Source: Nocardioides marinus (GTDB taxonomy: Bacteria; Actinomycetota; Actinomycetes; Propionibacteriales; Nocardioidaceae). From it: a stretch of DNA of 64,000 bases. The stretch covers positions 2,308,001 through 2,372,000 of the forward strand of contig NZ_JACBZI010000001.1 of the NCBI RefSeq assembly GCF_013408145.1, in the 5' to 3' direction. Made by a program: the position numbers and the translations under genes. Of this stretch, positions 26,830-38,288 are shown piece after piece (the first letter of the stretch is position 1; every line of letters starts with the position of its first letter). Under the pieces are notes generated by a model. It saw only the letters and a program-made list of their open reading frames with translations, did not search any database and had not been told where the DNA came from.

Positions 26830-27380
26830 GCCCCACGGCCGACGTCTCGGTCCGTGTCGCCTGGGCCGAGGACGCCGCGGCGGTCGCCGCCCTCCAGCTG
26901 CGCGCCTGGCCACGGATGTACGCCGACGTGCTGCCGCCCGAGGCGTTCCCGACCGGGCCGGAGGCGCTCGAGGAGGCGACCCGCACCTGGGAGCAGTCGC
27001 TGGCCCGCCCCACCGACGCGCGTCAGCGGGTGCTGGTCGCGCTGGAGCGCAACCGGGTCGTGGGCTTCGCGCTCACCGGCCCCGCGACCGACCCCGACTG
27101 CGACCCCGTCGCCGACGGGGAGCTGGCCGAGGTCGTGCTGGACCCCGACGAGCGTCGCCAGGGCCACGGCAGCCGGCTGCTGCAGGCGGCCGTCGACACG
27201 CTGCGCGCGGACCGCTTCACCCGTGCCGTCACGTGGCTGGTGGCCTCCGACGACGACCTGCGCGGCTTCCTCGACGGTGCGGGGTGGGCCCCGGACGGCG
27301 CCCACCGCGAGCTGGACCTCGACGGCGCCGGCGCGGTACGCGTGAAGCAGGTGCGGCTGCACACCGACCTGCGGCAGTGA
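26826..27380 (+). CDS. GNAT-family N-acetyltransferase
   Basis: A 184-residue single-domain GNAT: VRVAWAEDAAAVAALQLRAW, VLVALERNRVVGFALTG and the acetyl-CoA loop ELAEVVLDPDERRQGHGSRL (R-x-x-G-x-G). The C-terminal DLRGFLDGAGWAPDGA fits the fold. The GTG overlaps the DUF3043 stop (GTGA). The substrate is unknown. It is followed after 7 bp by azlC. Confidence 0.85.
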   Translation: MSPTADVSVRVAWAEDAAAVAALQLRAWPRMYADVLPPEAFPTGPEALEEATRTWEQSLARPTDARQRVLVALERNRVVGFALTGPATDPDCDPVADGELAEVVLDPDERRQGHGSRLLQAAVDTLRADRFTRAVTWLVASDDDLRGFLDGAGWAPDGAHRELDLDGAGAVRVKQVRLHTDLRQ

Positions 27381-27387
27381 CCGGGCA

Positions 27388-28086
27388 GTGACCGGGCAGC
27401 TGCCCGACCAGGCCCACGAGGCGCACCGCCGCGTGGTGCGCGACAGCCTGGGGGTCGCGGTGGCGACCGGTCTGTACGGCGCGTCCTTCGGCGCCGTGTC
27501 GGTGGCCTCCGGGCTCGACGTCGCCCAGACCTGTGCGCTGTCCCTGCTGATGTTCACCGGGGCCTCGCAGTTCGCCCTGGTCGGCGTCCTCGGGTCCGGC
27601 GGCCCGGCCGTCACCGGTGCGCTCACCGCCGCCCTGCTGGGCACCCGCAACACCCTCTACGGCCTGCGACTGGCCCCCCTGCTCGCCTGGCGGGGCGCCC
27701 GACGCCTCGCGGCCGCCCACCTGGTGATCGACGAGTCCACGGCCATGTCCATCACCAGACCGACACGGGCGCTGGCACGCACCGGCTTCCTGACGACCGG
27801 TCTCGGTGTCTTCGTCCTCTGGAACCTCTTCACGCTCCTGGGTGCCGTCGGGGGCTCGGTCATGGGGGACCCGCGGACCTACGGCCTCGACGCCGCTGTG
27901 GGTGGCGCCTTCCTGGCGCTGCTGTGGCCTCGCCTGCAGGACACGCAGAGCCGGCGCCTCGCCCTGGCCGCGGCGGCGGTGGCGCTGCTGGTCGTGCCGC
28001 TGGTGCCCTCGGGACTGCCGGTCCTGCTGGCGGGGAGCGTCGCCCTCCTGGCCGGGGTGCTCGACGGACGGCGGACCCCCGCGTGA
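27388..28086 (+). CDS. azlC: AzlC-family branched-chain amino acid exporter, large subunit
   Basis: A 232-residue membrane protein with about six hydrophobic segments. AzlC hallmarks include VAVATGLYGASFGAVSVASG, LLMFTGASQFALVG and LLGTRNTLYGLRLAPLL. With AzlD it exports branched-chain amino acids or analogues. The GTG at 27388 follows a nearly exact 11-bp duplication (GCAGTGACCGG twice) around the preceding stop. Its stop overlaps the azlD GTG by 4 nt. Confidence 0.9.
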   Translation: MTGQLPDQAHEAHRRVVRDSLGVAVATGLYGASFGAVSVASGLDVAQTCALSLLMFTGASQFALVGVLGSGGPAVTGALTAALLGTRNTLYGLRLAPLLAWRGARRLAAAHLVIDESTAMSITRPTRALARTGFLTTGLGVFVLWNLFTLLGAVGGSVMGDPRTYGLDAAVGGAFLALLWPRLQDTQSRRLALAAAAVALLVVPLVPSGLPVLLAGSVALLAGVLDGRRTPA

Positions 28087-28397
28087 GCGCCTGGGGGGCG
28101 GTGCTGGGCGGCGCCGCGGCCTGCTACCTGCTCAAGCTCGCCGGCCTCTCCGTCCCGGCCGCGGTGCTGGACAGACCGCGGGTGCGGGCGGTGGCGGACC
28201 GGCTGCCGGTGGCGCTGCTGGCCGGACTGGTCGCGGTGCAGGTCTTCGGGGGCGACCAGCGGGTGCTGCTGGACGCCCGGGCCGCCGGACTGCTGGCCGC
28301 CCTCGTGCTGCTGCTGGCCCGGGCACCGTTCCTGGTGGTGGTCATCGGCTCGGCGGTCACGGCCGCGGTGCTGCGCCAGCTCGGTCTGATGACCTGA
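28083..28397 (+). CDS. azlD: AzlD-family branched-chain amino acid exporter, small subunit
   Basis: A 104-residue hydrophobic protein with three to four membrane helices (VLGGAAACYLLKLAGLS, LPVALLAGLVAVQVFGG, AGLLAALVLLLARAPFLVVV). Its size and coupling to azlC (GTGA overlap) identify it. It is the last gene of the 26218-28397 operon and is followed directly by a terminator. Confidence 0.88.
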   Translation: MSAWGAVLGGAAACYLLKLAGLSVPAAVLDRPRVRAVADRLPVALLAGLVAVQVFGGDQRVLLDARAAGLLAALVLLLARAPFLVVVIGSAVTAAVLRQLGLMT

Positions 28398-28398
28398 G

Positions 28399-28432
28399 GG
28401 AGCCCGCCCCGGAGTGCTCCGGAGCGGGCTCC
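28399..28432 (+). terminator. Terminator after azlD
   Basis: A 34-nt hairpin with arms GGAGCCCGCCCCGGAG and CTCCGGAGCGGGCTCC (one mismatch), loop TG, starting 2 bp after the azlD stop. The remaining bases to 28627 contain nothing I recognise. Confidence 0.75.
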
Positions 28433-28627
28433 GCACGGCACCGGGCCCCTCCCCCACGGAGGGCACCGGCACCGCTGGGGCCGCACCGTTTCCGTTCGGC
28501 GCGGTCCCGGACCCGGGGTCGGTGGGGCCGACCGCTGAGGACGAGCCTGGCAAAGGTCCAGACCACCTGGGAACCCATGGGTCGCCTCAGGTTCCTGCAC
28601 TGCGACTTTCTGCAGGTCGTGCGACGC

Positions 28628-30735
<2,108 letters not shown>

Positions 30736-30739
<4 letters not shown>

Positions 30740-31275
30740 CCTGGCAGGTCGACGCCGCGGGAGCCATGCTGCTGGTGCTGCTGGCCGCCGCGCTCGTGGC
30801 CGCTGCCTGGGCGTGGTCCTCCCGCGGTCGGCGGATCTGGGCACCTGCCGCCCTCGGGCTGCTGGTCACCGCCCTGGGGTGGGCCGGGGCCGCCGACCTC
30901 ACGCTCCACGGCGACGCCCCCCGCACCCTGCTGGTCGCCCTGGCCGCCGGGCTCGCCGTCCTCGGGGGCGGCCCGGTCACCACGTCGCTGTTCGACCTGG
31001 TGGATGCCGACGACGGCCCGGACACCCTGGAGCAGGCCGGCCAGCTGCTGCGGGGCGGCGCCTGGATCGGCGCGCTGGAGCGTGCCGGCGTCCTCGCCTC
31101 GCTCGTCGCCGGCTGGCCCGAGGGCCTCGCGGTGGTGCTGGCGCTCAAGGGCCTGGGTCGCTACCCGGAGCTGCGCAACGCCGGCACGGGCGCGGTGGCC
31201 GAGCGGTTCATCATCGGGACCTTCGCCAGCGTGCTGTGGGCCGCAGCCTGCGCCGCCTGCGTCGTGCTCGCCTGA
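30736..31275 (+). CDS. Membrane protein cotranscribed with the SatD-like regulator
   Basis: A 179-residue protein with about five membrane helices (MLLVLLAAALVAAAWAW, APAALGLLVTALGWAG, TLLVALAAGLAVLGGGP, GWPEGLAVVLALKGLG, IGTFASVLWAAACAACVV). The segment LGRYPELRNAGTGAVAERFIIGT is conserved in membrane partners of SatD-type regulators as I remember them. The ATG overlaps the previous stop (ATGA). The function is unknown. Confidence 0.72.
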
Positions 31276-31326
31276 GCGGCGAGCAGGACACCCAGACGGG
31301 GCACCGGCGCGGGCGCCGGGCGGGCC

Positions 31327-32649
31327 TCAGGAGGGACCGACCACCGCGAGCACCTCGGGCCGGGAGAAGATCTCGGCCGCCACCGAGGCGACGTCCTCCA
31401 GGCTGACCCCGTCGATGTGGGCGAGCACCTCGTCGAGGGTGAGCAACCGGTCGTGCACGAGCTCGGACTTGCCCAGGCGGGCCATCCGCGACCCGGAGTC
31501 CTCCAGGCCCAGCACCAGCCCACCCCGGAGCTGGCCCTTGCCACGCTCGAGCTCCTCGGCGGTGATCCCGTCCCTGGCCACCAGGGCCAGCTGCTCACGG
31601 ACGACCACGAGCACCTCGTCCTGCTTGGCCGGCAGGCACCCGACGGACACCCCGACCAGACCCGAGTCGGCGTGGTGGGAGGCGAAGGCGTAGACGGAGT
31701 AGGCCAGCCCGCGACGCTCGCGCACCTCCTGGAACAGGCGGGAGGAGGTGCCCCCGCCCAGGGCGGTGCTCAGGATCGACAGGGCGAAGCGGCGCGGGTC
31801 GTTGCGGGCGATGCCCTCCATCCCCAGCACGAGGTTGACCTGCTCGAAGGGTCGCCGGGTGGTCGCGGTCCCCGGGTGCACCGGGGAGAGGGTCCCCTCC
31901 CCCAGTCGTGAGACGGGTGACTCGACGCGGTCGAGGAACCCGTTGCGCGCGAAGGCCGCCTCGACCAGCTCCACCACCCGGTCGTGCTCGACGTTGCCGG
32001 CGACCGACACCACGATGGTCGCCGGGCGGTAGTGCACCCGGTGGAACTGCGCCACCTGGTCACGGGTGAGGGCGGTGATCGACTCGACGGTCCCCGCGAT
32101 CGGGCGACCGAGCGCGGTGTGCTCGCCGTAGGCCTGCGCGGCGAAGAGGTTGTGCACCACGTCGTCGGGGTCGTCGTCGTGCATCGCGATCTCGTCGAGG
32201 ATCACGTCGCGCTCGGCCTCGACGTCCTCGGCGGTGATCGTGGAGTCGGTGATCATGTCGCCGAGCACGTCCACGGCCAGGTCGAGGTCGACGTCGAGCA
32301 CCCGCGCGTGGAAGCAGGTGTACTCCTTGGCGGTGAAGGCGTTGAACTCCCCACCGACGGCGTCGAGGGCCACCGAGATGTCCATGGCAGAGCGGGTCCC
32401 CGTGCCCTTGAAGAGCACGTGCTCGAGGAAGTGCGAGCAGCCGTGCAGCGTCTCGTCCTCGTCGGCGGAGCCGACACCGACCCACACGCCGATGCTCGCC
32501 GAGCGCACCCCGGCCATCTGCTCGGTCACGATGCGCAGCCCCGAGGGCAGCAGGGTGCGGCGTACGACGGAGGTGGCCAGGCCGTCGTCGTCGGTCGTCT
32601 CCGACAGCGTGGTCGTCGCGCGCATGGCGCTGGACTGGATGGTGCTCAT
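31327..32649 (-). CDS. pepR: M16-family zinc peptidase
   Basis: A 440-residue processing-peptidase homologue with the inverted zinc motif HFLEH in LHGCSHFLEHVLFKG and the third ligand in EAERDVILDEIAMHDDD. The C-terminal half holds the second M16 domain, with RERRGLAYSVYAF. It lies between dapB and pnp as in mycobacteria, where the counterpart is called pepR. The ATG at 32649 has GGAG upstream. The natural substrates are unknown. Confidence 0.92.
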   Translation of the reverse strand: MSTIQSSAMRATTTLSETTDDDGLATSVVRRTLLPSGLRIVTEQMAGVRSASIGVWVGVGSADEDETLHGCSHFLEHVLFKGTGTRSAMDISVALDAVGGEFNAFTAKEYTCFHARVLDVDLDLAVDVLGDMITDSTITAEDVEAERDVILDEIAMHDDDPDDVVHNLFAAQAYGEHTALGRPIAGTVESITALTRDQVAQFHRVHYRPATIVVSVAGNVEHDRVVELVEAAFARNGFLDRVESPVSRLGEGTLSPVHPGTATTRRPFEQVNLVLGMEGIARNDPRRFALSILSTALGGGTSSRLFQEVRERRGLAYSVYAFASHHADSGLVGVSVGCLPAKQDEVLVVVREQLALVARDGITAEELERGKGQLRGGLVLGLEDSGSRMARLGKSELVHDRLLTLDEVLAHIDGVSLEDVASVAAEIFSRPEVLAVVGPS

Positions 32650-32739
32650 GGGGTCGCTCCGGTCTGTCCGTGGCGGGGAAGCGGCCGACCCGCCCGAGCC
32701 GGTGGCTCGGGCGGGTCGGTCACGGCGTGCTGGTGAGGA

Positions 32740-34992
32740 TCACTCCTCGGAGGCGGTCTCCTCCGTGGCGGTCTCGCCCTCGCCCTCGGCGCCGTCGTCC
32801 TCGACGACGGGGGTCAGGGAGAGCTTGCCGCGGTCGTCGATCTCGGCGATCTGGACCTGGATCTTCTGGCCCACCGAGACGACGTCCTCGACGGCGTCGA
32901 CACGCTTGCCGCCGGCCAGCGAGCGCAGCTTGCTGATGTGCAGCAGGCCGTCCTTGCCGGGCATCAGCGAGACGAACGCACCGAAGTTGGTCGTCTTGAC
33001 GACCGTGCCGAGGTAGCGCTCGCCGACCTCGGGCATGGTCGGGTTGGCGATCGCGTTGATCGCCGACCGGGCGGCCTCGGCCTGGGACCCGACGGTGGCA
33101 CCGATGTAGATGGTGCCGTCGTCCTCGATGGAGATCGAGGCGCCGGTGTCGTCCTGGATCTGGTTGATGACCTTGCCCTTGGGACCGATCACCTCGCCGA
33201 TCTTGTCGACCGGGATCTTGATGGTGAGGATCCGCGGCGCGGTCTCCGACATCTCCTCCGGCGCGTCGATGGCCTCGGCCATGACGTCGAGGATGGTCAG
33301 GCGGGCGTCGCGCGCCTGCTTCAGCGCGGCACCGAGGACCTCGGCGGGGATGCCGTCGAGCTTGGTGTCCAGCTGCAGGGCGGTGACGAACTCACGGGTG
33401 CCGGCGACCTTGAAGTCCATGTCGCCGAACGCGTCCTCGGCACCGAGGATGTCGGTGAGCGCGACGTAGGTGGTCTGGCCGTCGATCTCACCGGAGACCA
33501 GGCCCATGGCGATGCCGGCGACCGGCGCCTTGAGCGGCACGCCGGCCTGCAGCAGCGACAGGGTCGAGGCGCAGACCGAGCCCATCGAGGTCGAGCCGTT
33601 GGAGCCCATGGCCTCGGAGAGCTGGCGGATCGCGTAGGGGAACTCCTCGCGGTCCGGCAGCACGGGCAGCAGCGCGCGACGCGCCAGCGCGCCGTGGCCG
33701 ACCTCGCGGCGCTTGGGCGAGCCCACGCGACCGGTCTCGCCGGTGGAGAACGGCGGGAAGACGTACTTGTGCATGTAGCGGCGGTGCTTCTCCGGCGACA
33801 GCGTGTCGAGCTGCTGCTCCATCTTGAGCATGTCCAGCGTGGTGACACCCAGGATCTGGGTCTCGCCGCGCTCGAACAGCGCCGAGCCGTGCACGCGCGG
33901 GATCAGGCCGACCTCGGCGTGCAGGGGACGGATGTCGGCGAGGCCACGCCCGTCGATGCGGACCTTGTCGCGCAGGATCGACTCGCGCACCAGTGCCTTG
34001 TTCAGCGAGCGGAACGCCGCGCCGAGCTCCTTCTCGCGGCCCTCGAACTGGCCGGCGAGACGGTCCAGCAGGCCGTCCTTGATCTCGTCGGTGCGGTCCT
34101 GGCGCTCCTGCTTGTCCGCGATCCTCATCGCGGCCGCGAGGTCCTCGCGGGCAGCGGACTCGACCGCCTCGTAGACGTCGTCCTCGTAGTCGAGGAAGAC
34201 CGGGAAGTCCTGGACCGGCTTGGCCGCGGCGGCAGCGAGCTCGGACTGGGCCTCGCACAGCTGCTTGATGAAGGGCTTGGAGGCGTCGAGACCGGCGGCC
34301 ACGACCTCCTCGGTCGGCGCCTGGGCACCGGACTGGACCTTGCCGAAGGCGGTCTCGGTGGCCTCGGCCTCGACCATCATGATCGCGACGTCGCCGGCGT
34401 CGGTGACGCGGCCGGCCACGACCATGTCGAAGACGGCGTCCTCGAGCTGGGAGTGGGTCGGGAAGGCGACCCACTGGCCGTCGATCAGGGCCACGCGCAC
34501 GCTGCCGACCGGGCCGGAGAACGGCAGGCCGGAGAGCTGGGTGGACATCGACGCGGCGTTGATGGCCAGCACGTCGTAGGGGGTGTTCGGCTCGAGGGCC
34601 AGGACGGTGATGACGACCTGGACCTCGTTGCGCAGGCCCTTCTTGAAGGTCGGGCGCAGCGGGCGGTCGATGAGGCGGCAGGTGAGGATCGCGTCCTCGC
34701 CCGGACGACCCTCGGAGCGGAAGAACGAGCCGGGGATCTTGCCCGCGGCGTACATCCGCTCCTCGACGTCGATGGTCAGGGGGAAGAAGTCGAAGTGGTC
34801 CTTCGGGTGCTTCCCGGCGGTCGTCGCCGAGAGCAGCATCGTCTCGTCGTCGAGGTAGGCCGTCACGGAACCGGCGGCCTGGCGTGCCAGGAGGCCGGTC
34901 TCGAACTTGACGGTACGGGTGCCGAACGAGCCGTTGTCGATGACGGTCTCGACGGCGGAGATCACGGGCTCAGCCGTGTGGGACTCGGTCAA
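32740..34992 (-). CDS. pnp: Polyribonucleotide nucleotidyltransferase (PNPase/GPSI)
   Basis: PNPase degrades RNA 3'-5' phosphorolytically and adds tails. The 750-residue protein has two RNase-PH domains ([53 protein letters not shown]), a KH domain around [17 protein letters not shown] and an S1 domain ([20 protein letters not shown]). The tail is acidic. The start is most likely the TTG at 34992, with AAGGA 7 nt upstream; longer in-frame starts would give a non-conserved extension. Transcription enters through a leader of up to about 180 nt. Confidence 0.96.
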   Translation of the reverse strand: MTESHTAEPVISAVETVIDNGSFGTRTVKFETGLLARQAAGSVTAYLDDETMLLSATTAGKHPKDHFDFFPLTIDVEERMYAAGKIPGSFFRSEGRPGEDAILTCRLIDRPLRPTFKKGLRNEVQVVITVLALEPNTPYDVLAINAASMSTQLSGLPFSGPVGSVRVALIDGQWVAFPTHSQLEDAVFDMVVAGRVTDAGDVAIMMVEAEATETAFGKVQSGAQAPTEEVVAAGLDASKPFIKQLCEAQSELAAAAAKPVQDFPVFLDYEDDVYEAVESAAREDLAAAMRIADKQERQDRTDEIKDGLLDRLAGQFEGREKELGAAFRSLNKALVRESILRDKVRIDGRGLADIRPLHAEVGLIPRVHGSALFERGETQILGVTTLDMLKMEQQLDTLSPEKHRRYMHKYVFPPFSTGETGRVGSPKRREVGHGALARRALLPVLPDREEFPYAIRQLSEAMGSNGSTSMGSVCASTLSLLQAGVPLKAPVAGIAMGLVSGEIDGQTTYVALTDILGAEDAFGDMDFKVAGTREFVTALQLDTKLDGIPAEVLGAALKQARDARLTILDVMAEAIDAPEEMSETAPRILTIKIPVDKIGEVIGPKGKVINQIQDDTGASISIEDDGTIYIGATVGSQAEAARSAINAIANPTMPEVGERYLGTVVKTTNFGAFVSLMPGKDGLLHISKLRSLAGGKRVDAVEDVVSVGQKIQVQIAEIDDRGKLSLTPVVEDDGAEGEGETATEETASEE

Positions 34993-35201
34993 GAGTGGTC
35001 CTTCGTGGTTGCAGAGCATCCCGCTGCGTCCCGCGAAAAAGGTGCCGGTCTTCGATCGAGGCCCGCAGCCGCGCGGCACGGCGGCCGACGCTCTGAGAGC
35101 CACTACCGAGGACCGAGCCGGGCGAGCGGGTCACTCCTGGTGTGGATGGTTGTTCAGTTGTACGACGCCGAGCCTAGTGGTCGGGGCCGGAAATGCGTCG
35201 A

Positions 35202-35228
35202 AGCGGCCGCCCGGGTCGGGCGACCGCT
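35202..35228 (-). terminator. Terminator between rpsO and pnp
   Basis: Arms AGCGGTCGCCC and GGGCGGCCGCT (one G-U pair) with a 5-nt loop form a hairpin 24 bp past the rpsO stop on the minus strand, followed by TTCGACGCATTT. It separates rpsO from pnp, where partial read-through is usual. A TAGGCT -10 candidate for pnp (complement of 35171-35176) lies just beyond. Confidence 0.6.
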
Positions 35229-35251
35229 CCGCCCTGAGGTCAGGCAGTGCG

Positions 35252-35527
35252 TCAGCGGCGCAGGCCGAGACGCTCGATGATCGAGCGGTAGCGCGCGATG
35301 TCGCTCTTGTTCAGGTAGTTCAGCAGGCGACGGCGCTGGCCGACCAGGAGCAGCAGACCGCGACGGCTGTGGTGGTCGTGCTTGTGCTGCTTGAGGTGCT
35401 CGGTCAGGTGCGAGATGCGGTGCGAGAGCAGCGCGATCTGGACCTCCGGCGAGCCGGTGTCACCCTCGGTCGTGGCGTACTCGGCGATGATCTTCTTCTT
35501 GGTCTCCGCGTCGGTACCGATCGACAT
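35252..35527 (-). CDS. rpsO: 30S ribosomal protein S15
   Basis: A 91-residue S15 with [19 protein letters not shown] and [20 protein letters not shown], the contacts to the 16S rRNA three-way junction. It comes directly before pnp as in most bacteria. A TATTCT -10 (complement of 35640-35645) lies about 113 nt upstream, leaving a leader that could carry S15 autoregulation. Confidence 0.97.
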   Translation of the reverse strand: MSIGTDAETKKKIIAEYATTEGDTGSPEVQIALLSHRISHLTEHLKQHKHDHHSRRGLLLLVGQRRRLLNYLNKSDIARYRSIIERLGLRR

Positions 35528-35645
35528 ACGGGTCTCCTTCCGGCCCTGGTCGTGTGCTGGGGCCTGTTCGCTGCGCGGCGCGCCGGGGCCTGTTCACCCG
35601 GGCACTCTGGATCCGCGGCCGTTGGACGGCATCCGGACGAGAATA

Positions 35646-35689
35646 GGCCCCGCACGGGCGAGGGTGGAAATCCTCGCCCGTGCGGGGCC
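35646..35689 (-). terminator. Terminator after the DUF6458 gene
   Basis: A perfect 18-bp stem (arm GGCCCCGCACGGGCGAGG) with the 8-nt loop GTGGAAAT, 20 bp beyond the DUF6458 stop. The rpsO -10 (complement of 35640-35645) abuts its base, so terminator and promoter share sequence. Confidence 0.8.
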
Positions 35690-35708
35690 CGGGTGCCCGC
35701 GGCGCGGG

Positions 35709-35951
35709 TCAGACGTCGTGGTGGGAGGTGCGGCGCTCGGTGACCGACCCGTCGGGGTGCGTGGTCGAGGAGACCGTGCCCGTCTCGCGGCGGCGGTTGA
35801 GCGTGACGGCGGTCAGCACCAGCAGTGCCACTCCGACGATGGTCATGATCCAGCCGATCATCTGCAGGTCCACTCCGCTGACGGCGTCCTGCACGGCCAG
35901 CGCCAGGATCAGCCCGACGACGACGAGAAAGCCTCCGGCTCCGTAACCCAT
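35709..35951 (-). CDS. DUF6458 small membrane protein
   Basis: An 80-residue protein with two membrane helices (GGFLVVVGLILALAVQDAV; MIGWIMTIVGVALLVLTAV) and a polar tail containing HPDGSVTERRT. It starts MGYGAGGF, typical of this actinobacterial family of unknown function. AAGGAG lies 9 nt before the ATG. It stands alone with its own terminator. Confidence 0.85.
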   Translation of the reverse strand: MGYGAGGFLVVVGLILALAVQDAVSGVDLQMIGWIMTIVGVALLVLTAVTLNRRRETGTVSSTTHPDGSVTERRTSHHDV

Positions 35952-36095
35952 GATCACTACTCCTTCTCGGGGTGCGGACGCATCGGCGCGCCCGGGGCTG
36001 TGGTGCCCACACAGCGTTCTTCCCCGACTGGGCGTCGACACGCTCACCCGGACGGGTAAGAGCGCTGCTCACGCTCTGCCGGGGGCGGGCGGTGG

Positions 36096-36107
36096 CACGA
36101 TGCCGTC
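36096..36107 (+). promoter_or_regulatory. Possible leaderless promoter of the molybdopterin oxidoreductase gene
   Basis: CACGAT (36096-36101), a weak -10 match, is followed by 6 nt and the ATG at 36108. The spacing is the evidence; the hexamer is poor. Confidence 0.3.
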
Positions 36108-38288
36108 ATGGGCCTGCTCGCGGACTCCCCGATCCCCTCCGGCTTCACCGGCACCCGGCTGGGGGTGTGCAACCTGTGCGAGGCGATCTGCGGGTTGCGC
36201 GTCACCTTCACCGACGGCGAGGTCACCGGCATCCGCGGCAACCCCGACGACCCCCTCTCGCGTGGGCACGTCTGCCCCAAGGGCGTCGCCCTCGCCGACG
36301 TCCACGCCGACCCGGACCGGCTGCGCCGGCCGGTGCGCCGCATCGGCTCCGGGCCGCAGGCCCGGTGGGAGGAGATGACGTGGGAGGAGGCCCTCGACCT
36401 CGTCGCCGACCGGCTGGCGGCCGCCTCGACCGAGCACGGCCGCGACGCCGTCGGCGTCTACCTCGGCAACCCCAACGTCCACTCCCTCGGGTCGGCCACC
36501 CACGGCAGCGCGTTCGTGCGCAGCCTGCGCACCCGCAACCGGTTCAGCGCATCCTCGGTGGACCAGGTCCCCCACCAGTTCCTCGCCTGGCAGATGTTCG
36601 GCCACCAGCTGATGCTGCCGGTGCCCGACATCGACCGCACCGACCTGTTCCTGGTCTTCGGCGCGAACCCGATGGCCTCGAACGGCTCCATCATGACGGT
36701 GCCCGACTTCCCGACCCGGGTCCGCGAGCTGCACGCGCGCGGCGGACGGATGGTGGTCGTCGACCCCCGCCGCACGGAGACCGCGAAGGTCGCCGACGAG
36801 CACCTGTTCGTCCGGCCCGGGAGCGACGCCGCGCTGCTGCTAGCCATGGTCCACGTACTGCTGCGCGAGGACCTCGTGACGGCTCCGGCGTACGTCGACC
36901 ACCTTGACGCGCTCCCGGGGCTGGTGGCCGACTTCACCCCCGAGCTGGCCGAGCGGGTCAGCGGCGTCCCCGCGGCCGACGTGGAGCGGCTGGCCCGCGA
37001 GCTGGCCGCGGCCGAGCGGGCGGCGGTCTACGGTCGCCTGGGGGTCTCGACCCACGGGTTCGGGTCGATCTGCCAGTGGGCGGTGACCCTGCTCAACGTC
37101 CTGACCGGCAACCTGGACCGCGAGGGCGGGGTGATGTTCCCCGAGCCCGCGATCGACACGGTCGGCAGGCGCATCGTCTCCCCCGGCCACCACGACCGGT
37201 GGCGCAGCCGGGTGCGCGACCTCCCGGAGTTCGCCGGGGAGCTGCCGGTCTCGGTGCTGCGGGAGGAGATCGAGACCCCGGGCGAGGGGCAGATCAAGGC
37301 GTTGGTGACCATCGCCGGCAACCCGGTGCTCTCCACCCCGGACGGCCGTGCGCTGGCCCGGGCGCTGGACTCCCTGGACTTCATGGTCGCCATCGACCTC
37401 TACCTCAACGAGACCACCCGGCACGCCGACGTCGTGCTCCCGGTGACCACCGCCCTCGAGCGCGACCAGTACGACCTCGTCTTCCACGGCCTCGCGATCC
37501 GCAACACCGCCCGGTTCACCCCGGCGCTGCTGCCCAAGGAGCCGGGCACCCGTCACGACTGGGAGGTCTTCGGCGCGCTGGCCACGCGGCTGGCGGCGCG
37601 GCTGGGCCCCCGGGCGCCGTGGCGGGCACGGCTGCAGCAACGGGTGCGGATGGCTGCCAGCCCGCGGCTGCTGCTACCCCTGCTGCTGCGCGGGAACCGC
37701 TACGGCCTGACCTGGCGGGCCCTGCGTCGCCGCCCCGAGGGCGTCGACCTCGGCCCGCTGCGGCCCTGCCTGCCCGAGCGCCTGCAGACCGAGGACAAGC
37801 GCATCGACCTCACGCCCCGGCTGGTCGTGGACGACATCGCGCGCCTGCGGGCTTCACTGGACACCGGGCCCACGACGCAGCCCGACGAGCTGCTGCTGAT
37901 CGGCCGGCGTCACAGCCGTGACTGCAACTCCTGGCTGCACAACACCGCCCGGCTCACCCGCGGCCGTCCCCGTCACCAGCTGCTGGCCCACCCCGAGGAC
38001 CTGCGGGCCCGGGGCATCAGCGACGGCGACGTCGTGACCGTCACCAGCCGGGTCGGCTCCGTCGACGTCGAGTGCGCCGCCAGCGAGGACGTCATGCCGG
38101 GGGTGGTCTCCCTCCCCCACGGCTACGGCCACGCGCTGCCCGGGACGCGGCTCACGCACGCGGCGACGGTGCCCGGGGTCTCGATCAACGACCTCACCGA
38201 CCCCGAGCGTCTCGACGTGTCAGGGAACGCCGCGCTCAACGGGACACCGGTCAGGCTGAGCCCTGCTCCCGCCGCTCCCGCAGGGTGA
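36108..38288 (+). CDS. Molybdopterin (bis-MGD) oxidoreductase, formate dehydrogenase-like
   Basis: A 726-residue member of the DMSO-reductase superfamily. The N-terminal [4Fe-4S] site is CNLCEAICG...HVCPKG. Cofactor-binding segments are ASSVDQVPHQF, DLFLVFGANPMASNGS, MVVVDPRRTETAKVAD and, in the C-terminal domain, PHGYGHALPG. There is no Tat signal, so it is cytoplasmic. No electron-transfer subunit, formate-dehydrogenase chaperone or molybdenum-cofactor gene is nearby. The residue that would ligate Mo cannot be assigned with confidence and the substrate is unknown. Its last 38 bp overlap the convergent gene at 38251. Confidence 0.85.
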   Translation: MGLLADSPIPSGFTGTRLGVCNLCEAICGLRVTFTDGEVTGIRGNPDDPLSRGHVCPKGVALADVHADPDRLRRPVRRIGSGPQARWEEMTWEEALDLVADRLAAASTEHGRDAVGVYLGNPNVHSLGSATHGSAFVRSLRTRNRFSASSVDQVPHQFLAWQMFGHQLMLPVPDIDRTDLFLVFGANPMASNGSIMTVPDFPTRVRELHARGGRMVVVDPRRTETAKVADEHLFVRPGSDAALLLAMVHVLLREDLVTAPAYVDHLDALPGLVADFTPELAERVSGVPAADVERLARELAAAERAAVYGRLGVSTHGFGSICQWAVTLLNVLTGNLDREGGVMFPEPAIDTVGRRIVSPGHHDRWRSRVRDLPEFAGELPVSVLREEIETPGEGQIKALVTIAGNPVLSTPDGRALARALDSLDFMVAIDLYLNETTRHADVVLPVTTALERDQYDLVFHGLAIRNTARFTPALLPKEPGTRHDWEVFGALATRLAARLGPRAPWRARLQQRVRMAASPRLLLPLLLRGNRYGLTWRALRRRPEGVDLGPLRPCLPERLQTEDKRIDLTPRLVVDDIARLRASLDTGPTTQPDELLLIGRRHSRDCNSWLHNTARLTRGRPRHQLLAHPEDLRARGISDGDVVTVTSRVGSVDVECAASEDVMPGVVSLPHGYGHALPGTRLTHAATVPGVSINDLTDPERLDVSGNAALNGTPVRLSPAPAAPAG

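Noticed and set aside
28433..28627. Gap between the azlD terminator and dapB searched for a small gene or RNA
   Set aside because: No start with a ribosome binding site, no conserved motif and no convincing structure was found.
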